From contig NZ_AHIL01000002.1 of NCBI RefSeq assembly GCF_000241525.1, positions 310,001 through 374,000 on the forward strand: 64,000 bases of DNA, in the 5' to 3' direction. The position numbers and the translations under genes are program-made. Below the pieces are notes generated by a model that had not been told where the DNA came from, made no database searches, and saw only the letters and a program-made list of their open reading frames with translations. Of this stretch, positions 20,256 through 29,059 are shown one piece after another; within the stretch, counting starts at the first letter, position 1; every line of letters begins with the position of its first letter. This stretch comes from Comamonas testosteroni ATCC 11996. GTDB lineage: Bacteria; Pseudomonadota; Gammaproteobacteria; Burkholderiales; Burkholderiaceae_C.

Positions 20256-20564
20256 GCCCAGCACTGAGTAGATCAGCGCACCCAGCATGGCGGCCCAGAA
20301 GCCGGTGACATGGAAGCCGCCAAGGATGCCGGAGGCCATCCAGAACATCAGGCCGTTGACCACCAGCAGGAACAGACCCACGGTGATGATGGTCACGGGC
20401 AGCGTCAGTATCACCAGGATGGGGCGAATGATGGTGTTGAGCAGGCCGATGACCAGGGCCGCAATCATGGCCGAGCCGAAGCTCTGTACCTGTACGCCGC
20501 TGTAGACATAGGCGACCGCGAGAAGAGCCGCCGCGCAAAGAAGCCATTTGACGAGGATTTTCAT
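20214..20564 (-). CDS. Phage-holin-like family IV small membrane protein
   Basis: 116 residues with four hydrophobic segments: LLCAAALLAVAYVYSG, MIAALVIGLLNTIIRPILVI, ITVGLFLLVVNGLMFWMASG and FWAAMLGALIYSVLGLL. The NTIIRPILVILTLP stretch is typical of this widespread family, named after phage holins but mostly chromosomal and of unknown function. I took ATG 20564 (MKILVKW); ATG 20576 is four codons upstream. Its last 42 bases overlap, antisense, the end of the M48 protease gene. It is not part of any prophage here. Confidence 0.82.
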   Translation of the reverse strand: MKILVKWLLCAAALLAVAYVYSGVQVQSFGSAMIAALVIGLLNTIIRPILVILTLPVTIITVGLFLLVVNGLMFWMASGILGGFHVTGFWAAMLGALIYSVLGLLIDRLVAQLFPE

Positions 20565-20609
20565 GCTGACCAGCATAGCAGCAGGCTGTGTCTGCGGTCA
20601 TCGCGGCAC

Positions 20610-20651
20610 ATCATAAAAAAAGCCTTGCGAGGCTTTGGCCGCGCAAGGCTT
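20610..20651 (-). terminator. Terminator of the minus-strand unknown gene
   Basis: AAGCCTTGCG (20620-20629) pairs perfectly with CGCAAGGCTT (20642-20651) over a 12-base loop. Read on the minus strand it is followed by seven T residues. It lies 23 bases after the stop of the gene at 20674. Confidence 0.85.
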
Positions 20652-20673
20652 ATTCAGAGAATGCTTGGCGCTC

Positions 20674-21147
20674 TTAAATCGAGAGCGAGTCGTCGATCAC
20701 AAAGCCCATCATGGCGGCAATCGCCGCCATGGTGCCGGGCAGATTCCAGCGGCCGCCGGTGGCGCCTGTCTTGGCGTTGGCCTTGACGGGAGCGGCTTGT
20801 ACAGCCTCCTGCTTGGGGCGGCGGGCGTCGATGATCTGTGCTGCGCCATGTTCTTGCTGCAGCTCGGTAACCAGCTCGGTCAGCGGGCCCTTGGCCAAGA
20901 CGGGCGTGACCTTGCCGCCGCTCGTCGCCATGACGGGCATCAGCGCCGCAAACAGCTTGTCGGCCCATTTGCCGCGCCAGTTCTCGCGAGCGCGATGGCT
21001 GACCCATTTGCTCACACGGTGGGTCATGCGCGGAGCACAGGCCACCAGCAACCAGTGGGAGGAAGCCGCCTGGCTCGATCCCGCCAGTGCCTCGAGCATA
21101 GGCTGGGCGTATGTGGCGTCATCCACGTAAACAATGATGGGGTTCAA
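20674..21147 (-). CDS. Unknown protein, alpha/beta N terminus and C-terminal hydrophobic segment
   Basis: I do not recognise a named family. The protein starts with a strand-loop pattern (NPIIVYVDDATYA), then SHWLLVACAPRMTHR, which resembles a small Rossmann or universal-stress-like fold. An acidic/polar linker rich in Lys and Ala follows, and it ends with PGTMAAIAAMMGFVIDDSLS, a short hydrophobic stretch. I favour the TTG start at 21147, which has AGGAC seven bases upstream; ATG 21189 gives 14 more residues but lies inside a hairpin (21182-21205) and lacks a ribosome site. It sits between a holin-like gene and a TerC gene on the same strand. Confidence 0.6.
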   Translation of the reverse strand: MNPIIVYVDDATYAQPMLEALAGSSQAASSHWLLVACAPRMTHRVSKWVSHRARENWRGKWADKLFAALMPVMATSGGKVTPVLAKGPLTELVTELQQEHGAAQIIDARRPKQEAVQAAPVKANAKTGATGGRWNLPGTMAAIAAMMGFVIDDSLSI

Positions 21148-21280
21148 AGTGCGTCCTAACGGGAACGAAGGTTGAAGAATGCGGCACATCTGTAGGAATG
21201 TGCCGACTTGTTTCTATTGTGAGTCGTGAAGGCTGCGGTCAGTTCCCGCATTCCTTCACGAATTGCTGGATTTTCCAGAC

Positions 21281-22036
21281 TTAGTGGGCTGCAACCGCAG
21301 GGCGGCGGCTGGCAATGAACTTGCCCAGGGCCAGAACCAGCAATGCGCCGCCGATATGGGCTGCCCAGTACAGGGTCTTGGAGATCTCGGCCAGACCTTG
21401 TGCATCGGTCGTGCCCAGCTTGGGCATCCACAGCCACTTGTCGGTGTTCACGAACACGGGGTCGGTCACGAACATGCCGCCCGCGATCCAGCCCAGCAGC
21501 ATGCCGCCGGCCACGATGATCATGGGGAAGCGCTCCATCAGCTTGATGACCAGCTGCGAGCCCCAGACGATGATGGGCACGGAAATCAGCAGACCCAGCA
21601 CGATCAGCAGCATCTGGTGGTCGCCCGAGCTCTGGGCTGCACCGGCGATGGCGATCACGTTGTCCACGGACATCACCAGGTCGGCGACGATGATGGTCTT
21701 GATGGCGGCAAACAGCTTGTCGCTGCCTTCGATGTTGTCGTGACCTTCGTCATCGGGAGCAATCAGCTTGATACCGATCCAGATCAGCAGTATGGCACCC
21801 ACGACCTTCAGGAATGGCAGCTGCAGCAGCACCATGGCAAAGGCGATCAGGATGATGCGCAAGATGATGGCGCCGGCAGTACCGTAGATGATGCCCTTGC
21901 GACGCTGCTCGGGTGGCAGCTTGCGGCAGGCCAGTGCGATCACGACCGCGTTGTCGCCGCCGAGCAGGATGTCGATGATGATGATTTGGCCCAGCGCAAT
22001 CCAGAAGGGCGTGTGGGTCAGAAAGTCCAGATCCAT
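21281..22036 (-). CDS. TerC-family integral membrane protein
   Basis: 251 residues with seven to eight hydrophobic helices. The family motif DILLGGDNAVVIALA (second helix) and VADLVMSVDNVIAIAGAA place conserved Asp/Asn residues in the membrane, as in TerC/Alx/YkoY proteins. Members export manganese or supply it to exported enzymes, or take part in tellurite resistance; which applies here is unknown. The ATG at 22036 has GAGGAAA upstream. The leader of about 130 bases contains a strong hairpin. No other ter genes are present. Confidence 0.9.
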   Translation of the reverse strand: MDLDFLTHTPFWIALGQIIIIDILLGGDNAVVIALACRKLPPEQRRKGIIYGTAGAIILRIILIAFAMVLLQLPFLKVVGAILLIWIGIKLIAPDDEGHDNIEGSDKLFAAIKTIIVADLVMSVDNVIAIAGAAQSSGDHQMLLIVLGLLISVPIIVWGSQLVIKLMERFPMIIVAGGMLLGWIAGGMFVTDPVFVNTDKWLWMPKLGTTDAQGLAEISKTLYWAAHIGGALLVLALGKFIASRRPAVAAH

Positions 22037-22488
22037 GTGATTTTTCCTCGTTGTGGAATGCCGCTGGTGCAGTCTGCATAGGTTTGGCACTTGACGCCAG
22101 CGGGTGAAGACCAAGGTGACGTAAGTCGAAGCGCAAACCCGCGCGAGGAATCGTGCAGGGGCAGACACTTTGATTGACCGTCATCGGCCTATCAAAGGTC
22201 TTGCTCGATTGCAGCCTGGCTGCAAACCGTATGGCCGGAAGCTTGCGCTTCGTATTGACGACCATCCGCTCATGACGCAAAGCATGCGCCCGATAAGCTA
22301 CTCCCCTTCGAAGCTGCGCATTTCAACACAGCAGGCATGGGATTTCAAGTTTCAAACCCCATCTAGTTCACAGGTTTTATATTGAGTAGTCGTCTTGCAG
22401 AGCCTTTGCACAAAGCGCAGGCAGCTACCAAAAACGAAGCAACCTTGCTGGCGCAGGCCTCATGGCAGCGGCTTATGATGCCTGCTCC
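22037..22488. other. 452-base gap with a hairpin leader for the TerC gene
   Basis: In the TerC direction, CCGCTGG and CCAGCGG (about 22051-22057 and 22096-22102 on the plus strand) pair to form a hairpin just before the ribosome site. I looked for the yybP-ykoY manganese riboswitch and did not find its conserved boxes. The right half (22170-22488) contains the promoter region of the DUF3717 gene; I see no further gene. Confidence 0.45.
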
Positions 22489-22911
22489 ATGACTGCTATT
22501 CACATCACCGACATCGAAGCCGCCATCAATTACTGGCGAGGTCGTGCTCCATCGCCCGACGGCGTGCTGCTGGCACCCGAGGTCAAGGCCCTGGCCGAGG
22601 TGTATGCGCTGATGATTTATGCCTGCGAGTCCGAGGTGGCGGTGGAGGGTTTCCCGTCACATGCCATGGCTGCCTGGCTGGCCTGGTTCGACACCATGCC
22701 CGATACGCCTTGCATTGCTATCTGCTCCACCAGCCAGGGCGACGAGAAATGCAAGGGCTGCGGCCGCAGTTTCGACGAGGTGCAGTACTGGACGGCCATG
22801 GAGCCCGCCGAGAAGCGGGCCGTATGGCGCCGCATCACGGTCGAGGGCGACTCCTGGCGCTTCACCCGCTATGCGGAGCGCGCGGCGGAGCGGCGCGGCC
22901 AGAGTTTCTGA
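22489..22911 (+). CDS. DUF3717 and DUF1289 two-domain protein
   Basis: 140 residues. The N-terminal half (ITDIEAAINYWRGRAPSP through LAEVYALMIY) fits DUF3717. The C-terminal half has the compact cysteine pattern PCIAICSTSQ...CKGCGRSFDEV of DUF1289, probably a small metal site, followed by a Trp/Arg-rich helix with EKRAVWRRI. Neither domain has a proven function; DUF1289 proteins are often small and linked to Fe-S or RNA proteins by speculation only. ATG 22489 is chosen because it opens the conserved domain; 22462 is an in-frame alternative. The gene converges on yaeQ with a three-base gap. Confidence 0.85.
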   Translation: MTAIHITDIEAAINYWRGRAPSPDGVLLAPEVKALAEVYALMIYACESEVAVEGFPSHAMAAWLAWFDTMPDTPCIAICSTSQGDEKCKGCGRSFDEVQYWTAMEPAEKRAVWRRITVEGDSWRFTRYAERAAERRGQSF

Positions 22912-22914
22912 AGC

Positions 22915-23475
22915 TTATTTCCAGCGCGTGGGCTCGACAAACACCGTGCCCAGATTGCTGGACAGGGTGAGCTGGCCTTCCTGAATCGTGGCCTGCAGTT
23001 GCATGCTGCGCTCGGCCAGCGCACCCAGTTGCTGGGCCACTTCCGAGTCGATGTAATGCACTTCCAGCTTGCTCTGGCGGGCTAGCTTGCCTTCCAGACC
23101 CTTCCACCAGACATGGGCGGCGTGGTTGAAGGGGTAGACCAGCATATGGTCGGACTTGTTGCAGGCTTTGGTGATGGGCTTTTCGTCGGGCTGGCCGACT
23201 TCGATCCACAGACGCTTCTGGCCGGTGTAGTCGGTGATGTGCACGTCCGGATCATCAGGGTCGGACAAACCAATGCCAAAGCCCAGCGTGCCGTCACCAT
23301 TGCACAGGTCTTGCAGCTTCCAGGCGTTCAGCGCCAGGGCCACCAGGCGCACCATCATGCGGTCATCGGTTTCGCTGGGATGGCGCGCCAGCGTCAGGTT
23401 GTGGTCGGCGTAGTAGTTGTGGTCGATGTCGGCAATCGACAGATTGGCTTTGAAGATGGTGGACTTGATGGCCAT
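22915..23475 (-). CDS. yaeQ: YaeQ family protein
   Basis: 186 residues beginning MAIKSTIFKANLSIADID and YYADHNLTLARHPSE, the conserved start of YaeQ, and including FGIGLSDPDDPDVHI and LWIEVGQPDEKPI. YaeQ has a PD-(D/E)XK-nuclease-like fold; a role in suppressing RfaH loss was proposed in E. coli, but its activity is not known. The acidic patch LSDPDDPD and the IEVGQPDEK stretch match the predicted nuclease-like site. It lies downstream of purB, separated from it by a hairpin terminator. Confidence 0.92.
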   Translation of the reverse strand: MAIKSTIFKANLSIADIDHNYYADHNLTLARHPSETDDRMMVRLVALALNAWKLQDLCNGDGTLGFGIGLSDPDDPDVHITDYTGQKRLWIEVGQPDEKPITKACNKSDHMLVYPFNHAAHVWWKGLEGKLARQSKLEVHYIDSEVAQQLGALAERSMQLQATIQEGQLTLSSNLGTVFVEPTRWK

Positions 23476-23514
23476 GGCGGTGCTGCCCGCAGGCAGTCCT
23501 TTTGAAAACTATCA

Positions 23515-23561
23515 AAAACAAGAGCTGCCATCGCCAATCAACATTGGCTTTGGCAGCTCTT
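23515..23561 (-). terminator. Terminator after purB, built from an AGCTATCA-type repeat
   Basis: AGAGCTGCCA (23521-23530) pairs with TGGCAGCTCT (23551-23560), and inside it GCCAAT pairs with ATTGGC, giving a long stem. On the minus strand it is followed by TGTTTTTGATAG, so it suits purB. The flanking ACTATCAAAAAC and further TATCAAGCGATAGCAGC at ~23581 are repeat-core sequence. Confidence 0.75.
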
Positions 23562-23626
23562 TGATGCTGAAAAGCTTGAGTATCAAGCGATAGCAGCTAT
23601 CCTTTTTTGCGGATCAAACTTGCGAA

Positions 23627-25174
<1,548 letters not shown>

Positions 25175-25176
25175 CT

Positions 25177-25794
25177 ATGAAACTAATAGGCTCCACCACC
25201 AGCCCCTTTGTGCGCAAAGTCCGCGTCGTGCTGGCCGAAAAGAAGCTGGACTATCAATTCGTCGAAGAGAACCCCTGGGAGGAAGCGCTTTCACCCGGTA
25301 CGGGCAATCCTCTGGGCAAGGTGCCGCGTCTGGTGATGGACGGCACGGAGGCGATGTTCGATTCGCGCGTCATCGTCGAATATCTGGACACACTTTCGCC
25401 GGTCGGTAAGCTGATTCCGGGCACGGGCCGCGAGCGCGCCGAGGTCAAGACCTGGGAGGCCCTGGCTGACGGCATGCTGGACGCCGCGGTTCTGGTGCGG
25501 CTGGAGGCCACCTGGCCCGGCCGCAGCGCAGAGCAGCGCAGCCAGGCCTGGATGGACCGCCAGATGGGCAAGGTCCAGGCCGCGCTCAAGGTCATGTCTC
25601 AGGGATTGGGCGAGAAGCCGTTTTGCTGCGGAGGCACGCATCTGACGCTGGCAGATATCAGCGTCGGCTGCGCCCTGGCCTGGCTGGATTTCCGCTTTCC
25701 CGAGATGGACTGGCGCGCCGAGCATCCGAACCTGGCTGCCTTGCTGGCCAAGCTGGCGGCGCGCCCCAGCTTTGTGAACACCGTGCCCCACTGA
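25177..25794 (+). CDS. Glutathione S-transferase family protein
   Basis: 205 residues: an N-terminal thioredoxin-like domain (MKLIGSTTSPFVRKVRVVLA, with the conserved cis-proline at GKVPRLVMD and the EAMFDSRVIVEYLD glutathione-site segment), then an all-helical C-terminal domain with TLADISVGCALAWLDF. The catalytic position holds Ser/Thr (STTSPF), as in bacterial Yfc-like GSTs that use a serine or cysteine. The substrate is unknown. It ends at a clean terminator and stands alone between purB and glnE. Confidence 0.92.
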   Translation: MKLIGSTTSPFVRKVRVVLAEKKLDYQFVEENPWEEALSPGTGNPLGKVPRLVMDGTEAMFDSRVIVEYLDTLSPVGKLIPGTGRERAEVKTWEALADGMLDAAVLVRLEATWPGRSAEQRSQAWMDRQMGKVQAALKVMSQGLGEKPFCCGGTHLTLADISVGCALAWLDFRFPEMDWRAEHPNLAALLAKLAARPSFVNTVPH

Positions 25795-25814
25795 GTGGCT
25801 GCATGCCGTCAAAG

Positions 25815-25842
25815 AAAAGGCCACTCGAAAGTGGCCTTTTTT
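25815..25842. terminator. Terminator after the GST gene
   Basis: AAAAGGCCACT (25815-25825) pairs perfectly with AGTGGCCTTTT (25830-25840) around a CGAA tetraloop, followed by two more T residues. The symmetric A/T runs allow it to work from both sides. Confidence 0.92.
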
Positions 25843-26134
25843 GGGGCATAAAAAAGCTGCGAAGCATCCCGAAACGAATTAAGAGAGGGAGGGAGGAGAA
25901 GCGCTCCGGGGATGGTTCAATGGGCGTACCCAAGGGCTTCGCAACTGGAAATTGGTGAATGCAGACCTGTCAGTTCATTGCACTTGACTATCAGATAAGA
26001 CACTGTTGCAGAAGTTCCAGCCCCCGTGGGTTTCATTTTTGTAACAATTTGGCAATGCCTGTAGGCAAATCTTGATGGATGCTGCCAGCGCCTCGAAAAG
26101 CAGGTGCTCACCAATCTCCAGTCCCTTGGAACAG
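25843..26134. other. Gap between GST and glnE 3' ends
   Basis: Almost 300 bases between two convergent genes. It has a purine-rich stretch (AGAGAGGGAGGGAGGAG at ~25882) and otherwise no open frame, repeat or hairpin that I can support. Confidence 0.4.
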
Positions 26135-28948
26135 CTAGCTGCTTTGCGTTGAGGCGACAGGCCCGAACACCGCAGTCCAGAGCTTGAGTACCGCTTCACG
26201 CTGGGCTTGGGCCTGTTCTGGTTCCAGCTGTCCGGAGCGCTCATCCAGTCTTGCCACGTGTTGCAGGCGGCGCAGCTCGCGGTAGGCCTTGGCTGCTTCA
26301 TAGCCCACTGCCTTGGGCAGCAGGCCCGCGTCTTCGGCGCGCTGCAGCAAGGCGATATTGCCCACGTTGGCAATCAGCTCGCGGTGTGCGCCGGATTCGG
26401 CCAGCACCAGGTACTGGACGGCAAATTCCACATCCACCATGCCGCCGGGGCTGTGTTTGACGTCAAACAGGCCGCCGCGTACCGGGTGGGCGCCGCGCAC
26501 CCGCTCACGCATGGTTTCAATCTCGTTGCGCAGAGCAGCGGCATCGCGGGGTGCGGTGATGACGGCTTCGCGCACCGCATCAAAGCGCTGATGCAGGTGC
26601 AGATCGGTCGCAGGCTCGCCTGCAGGCGAGGGAAAGTCGCGGCTGCCCAGCACAAAGCGGGCACGCGTCATGGCCTGGTGTTCCCAGGTCCAGGCAGTGT
26701 TGCTGCCGCGCTGCTGCTGGTAATTGGCATAGGACTCGAAGCTGGTCACCAGCAGGCCCGAGTTGCCGTTGGGGCGCAGCGCGGTGTCGATCTCGAACAG
26801 ATCGCCTTCACCGGTCTTGACGGTCAGCCAGTTGATGAGCTTGCGCACATAGGCCGCGTAGACCTCGGGCGCGCGGTCATCGTCGTCATCGAAGACGAAG
26901 ACGATGTCCAGATCGCTGCCGTAGCCCAGTTCCTTGCCGCCCAGCTTGCCGTAGCCCACGATGCCGAAACGTGGCGTATCGCGATGGCGGCTCTTGAGCC
27001 GGCTCCAGCACCATTGGGCCGTGATGCGAAGCACGCTGTCGGCCAGGGCGCTGAGGTCGTCGGCCACTTGCTCTACGGTAATGCGGCCTTCGATATCGCG
27101 AGCCAGCGTGCGGAAGACTTCGGCATGGTGGGCGCGGCGCAGCAGATTGAGCAGGGTTTCGTCGTCGTCCTCGCCCGTGGACTGCAATGCTGCCAGACGC
27201 ATGGCCAGCTCATGCTCGAAGTCTGCTGCGACAAAGCGCTCCTTGAGGATGGCATCGCTGGCCAGCTCGTCGATCACGCCGGGGTGTTGCTGCAGGTAAC
27301 GTGCTGGCCAGCGTGCCGCCCCCAAAAGATGTAGCAGCCTCTCGTGAACTGCGGGGCGCTCCAGCAGCAAGGCGAGGTAGCTTTCACGGCGCAGCAGGGG
27401 CTCCAGCCACTGCAGAAAGCGTTTGGCGGCTTCTTCGCTGGACTGGCCGCTTTCCACCCATTGCGAGGTGCGCTCCACCAGTCTGAACAAACGGGCCCGC
27501 GCCTCGTCGCGCAGGCCGTTGATGCGGGTGTTGCTGCGCCAGTCGGCGACCTGCCCTGCCAGCGAGGGGGGCAGGGCCTCGATCAGGTCTTCGATGTCTC
27601 TGGGTGTGGGCGGCCCGCCTGCCGCTGCCTTGGCGGCATTGCAGTGACCGTTGCTGCATTGCTGGGAGTCACCGCCGAGCAAGGTGTCGAACTCCTGCGC
27701 CACCAGTTCGCGGTGCTCGTCCAGCTGGTGCAGAAAGCCGCAGGCATCGGCATAGCCCAGGGTGCGGGCAATCCACAGCAGATCATCGTCGCGTGTGGGC
27801 AGCACGTGGGTCTGCTGGTCGTCCAGGTACTGGATGCGGTGCTCCACCTGGCGCAAGAAGATGTAGGCGCGGCTCAGCGCATCGGCAATCTCGGCGCTCA
27901 TCAGATTGGCCTGCACCAGGCGCTGCAGGGCTTCCAGCGTGGGTCGGCGGCGCAGCTCGGGGAACTGGCCGCCGCGCACCACCTGCAGCAGCTGCACGAT
28001 GAATTCGATCTCGCGGATGCCACCGCGCGAGAGCTTGACGTCATTGGCGCGCTCGGGGTGGCCCGCGCTGCGTTTGGAGGCGTGGTCGCGGATCTGGCGG
28101 TGCAGGCTGCGCAGCGAGTCAAACACCGCATAGTCCAGATAGCGGCGGAACACAAAGGGCAGCACCACGCCGCGCAGGGCCTGGACGTTGGGGGTCTGGA
28201 TATCGGCCAGCGGCGCCACGATGCGGCTCTTGAGCCAGGCAAAGCGCTCCCACTCCCGGCCGTGAATCTGCAGATACTCCTCCAGCGAGGACAGCGAGAC
28301 GGCGGGGGCGCCGGAATTGCCGTTGGGCCGCAGGGCCAGGTCGACGCGAAAGACAAAGCCGTGCTCGGTGGTGTCGCCGATCAGGCTGAAGATGCCTTTG
28401 ACGGCACGGCCGAAGTACTCGTGGTTGGAAATCACGCCGCGGCCGTCGGCCTGCCCCCGGGTGTCGCCGTCATGTTCGTAGACGTAGATCAGGTCGATGT
28501 CGCTGGAGACATTGAGCTCGCGGGCACCTAGCTTGCCCATGCCGATGACCCAGAACTGGACTTCCTGACCTGTCGGCCCCTGGGGCGCGCCGTGCCGGGC
28601 ATCCAGTTCGGCACGCACCTGGGTGCAGGCACGGTCCAGGGCCAGCTCGGCCAGCTCGGTGACGGCCTTGGTCACCACGCCAAGAGAAGCGCCTTGCTCG
28701 CAGTCCAGCACGATGATGCGCTCCATCACCAGCTGGCGCAGCACGCGCAGTGAAGCGGAGAGATCCAGGCCGCGCGAGTGCAGCGTGCCCAGGGCCAGCT
28801 CCATCAGAGACCGGTCGGGGGCTCCCGGCGGCAAGGCATCAAACCAGTTCTCGTAACGGCGGTGAAGGCGCTGCACAAAGCGCGAGTACTGGGCCGGGGA
28901 AGGAACATTGAGGGCGTTTTCTGCCATTGCTTGCTCTGGGGACTGCAT
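26135..28948 (-). CDS. glnE: Bifunctional glutamine synthetase adenylyltransferase/adenylyl-removing enzyme
   Basis: Sets glutamine synthetase activity by adding or removing AMP in response to PII and glutamine. 937 residues, close to the 946 of E. coli. Two nucleotidyltransferase domains are visible: the N-terminal removase with LNVSSDIDLIYVYEHDGD and the C-terminal transferase with LGYGSDLDIVFVFDDDDD, each carrying the metal-binding SDxD. Supporting segments are RGGIREIEFIVQLLQVVRG and GGLFDVKHSPGGMVDVEFA. M1 at 28948 or ATG 28927 (MAENALN) could start it. It is divergent from the YhdP-like gene. Confidence 0.97.
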   Translation of the reverse strand: MQSPEQAMAENALNVPSPAQYSRFVQRLHRRYENWFDALPPGAPDRSLMELALGTLHSRGLDLSASLRVLRQLVMERIIVLDCEQGASLGVVTKAVTELAELALDRACTQVRAELDARHGAPQGPTGQEVQFWVIGMGKLGARELNVSSDIDLIYVYEHDGDTRGQADGRGVISNHEYFGRAVKGIFSLIGDTTEHGFVFRVDLALRPNGNSGAPAVSLSSLEEYLQIHGREWERFAWLKSRIVAPLADIQTPNVQALRGVVLPFVFRRYLDYAVFDSLRSLHRQIRDHASKRSAGHPERANDVKLSRGGIREIEFIVQLLQVVRGGQFPELRRRPTLEALQRLVQANLMSAEIADALSRAYIFLRQVEHRIQYLDDQQTHVLPTRDDDLLWIARTLGYADACGFLHQLDEHRELVAQEFDTLLGGDSQQCSNGHCNAAKAAAGGPPTPRDIEDLIEALPPSLAGQVADWRSNTRINGLRDEARARLFRLVERTSQWVESGQSSEEAAKRFLQWLEPLLRRESYLALLLERPAVHERLLHLLGAARWPARYLQQHPGVIDELASDAILKERFVAADFEHELAMRLAALQSTGEDDDETLLNLLRRAHHAEVFRTLARDIEGRITVEQVADDLSALADSVLRITAQWCWSRLKSRHRDTPRFGIVGYGKLGGKELGYGSDLDIVFVFDDDDDRAPEVYAAYVRKLINWLTVKTGEGDLFEIDTALRPNGNSGLLVTSFESYANYQQQRGSNTAWTWEHQAMTRARFVLGSRDFPSPAGEPATDLHLHQRFDAVREAVITAPRDAAALRNEIETMRERVRGAHPVRGGLFDVKHSPGGMVDVEFAVQYLVLAESGAHRELIANVGNIALLQRAEDAGLLPKAVGYEAAKAYRELRRLQHVARLDERSGQLEPEQAQAQREAVLKLWTAVFGPVASTQSS

Positions 28949-29059
28949 GCGGACCGTAAAAAATGGTGTCAGGCAGGCAGGTAATCAGCTCGGCAACGTG
29001 TGGTTACCGAAACGCGCACGGGGGCGCCGGTCATAATTCCTGCCATTGCTAGGCCACCG

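Noticed and set aside
20214..20564. Prophage remnant suggested by the holin-like gene
   Set aside because: No lysin, integrase or structural gene is nearby, and the family is widely chromosomal.
22037..22170. yybP-ykoY manganese riboswitch upstream of the TerC gene
   Set aside because: I could not find the conserved GGGGAGUA box or the matching second loop; only an ordinary hairpin is visible.
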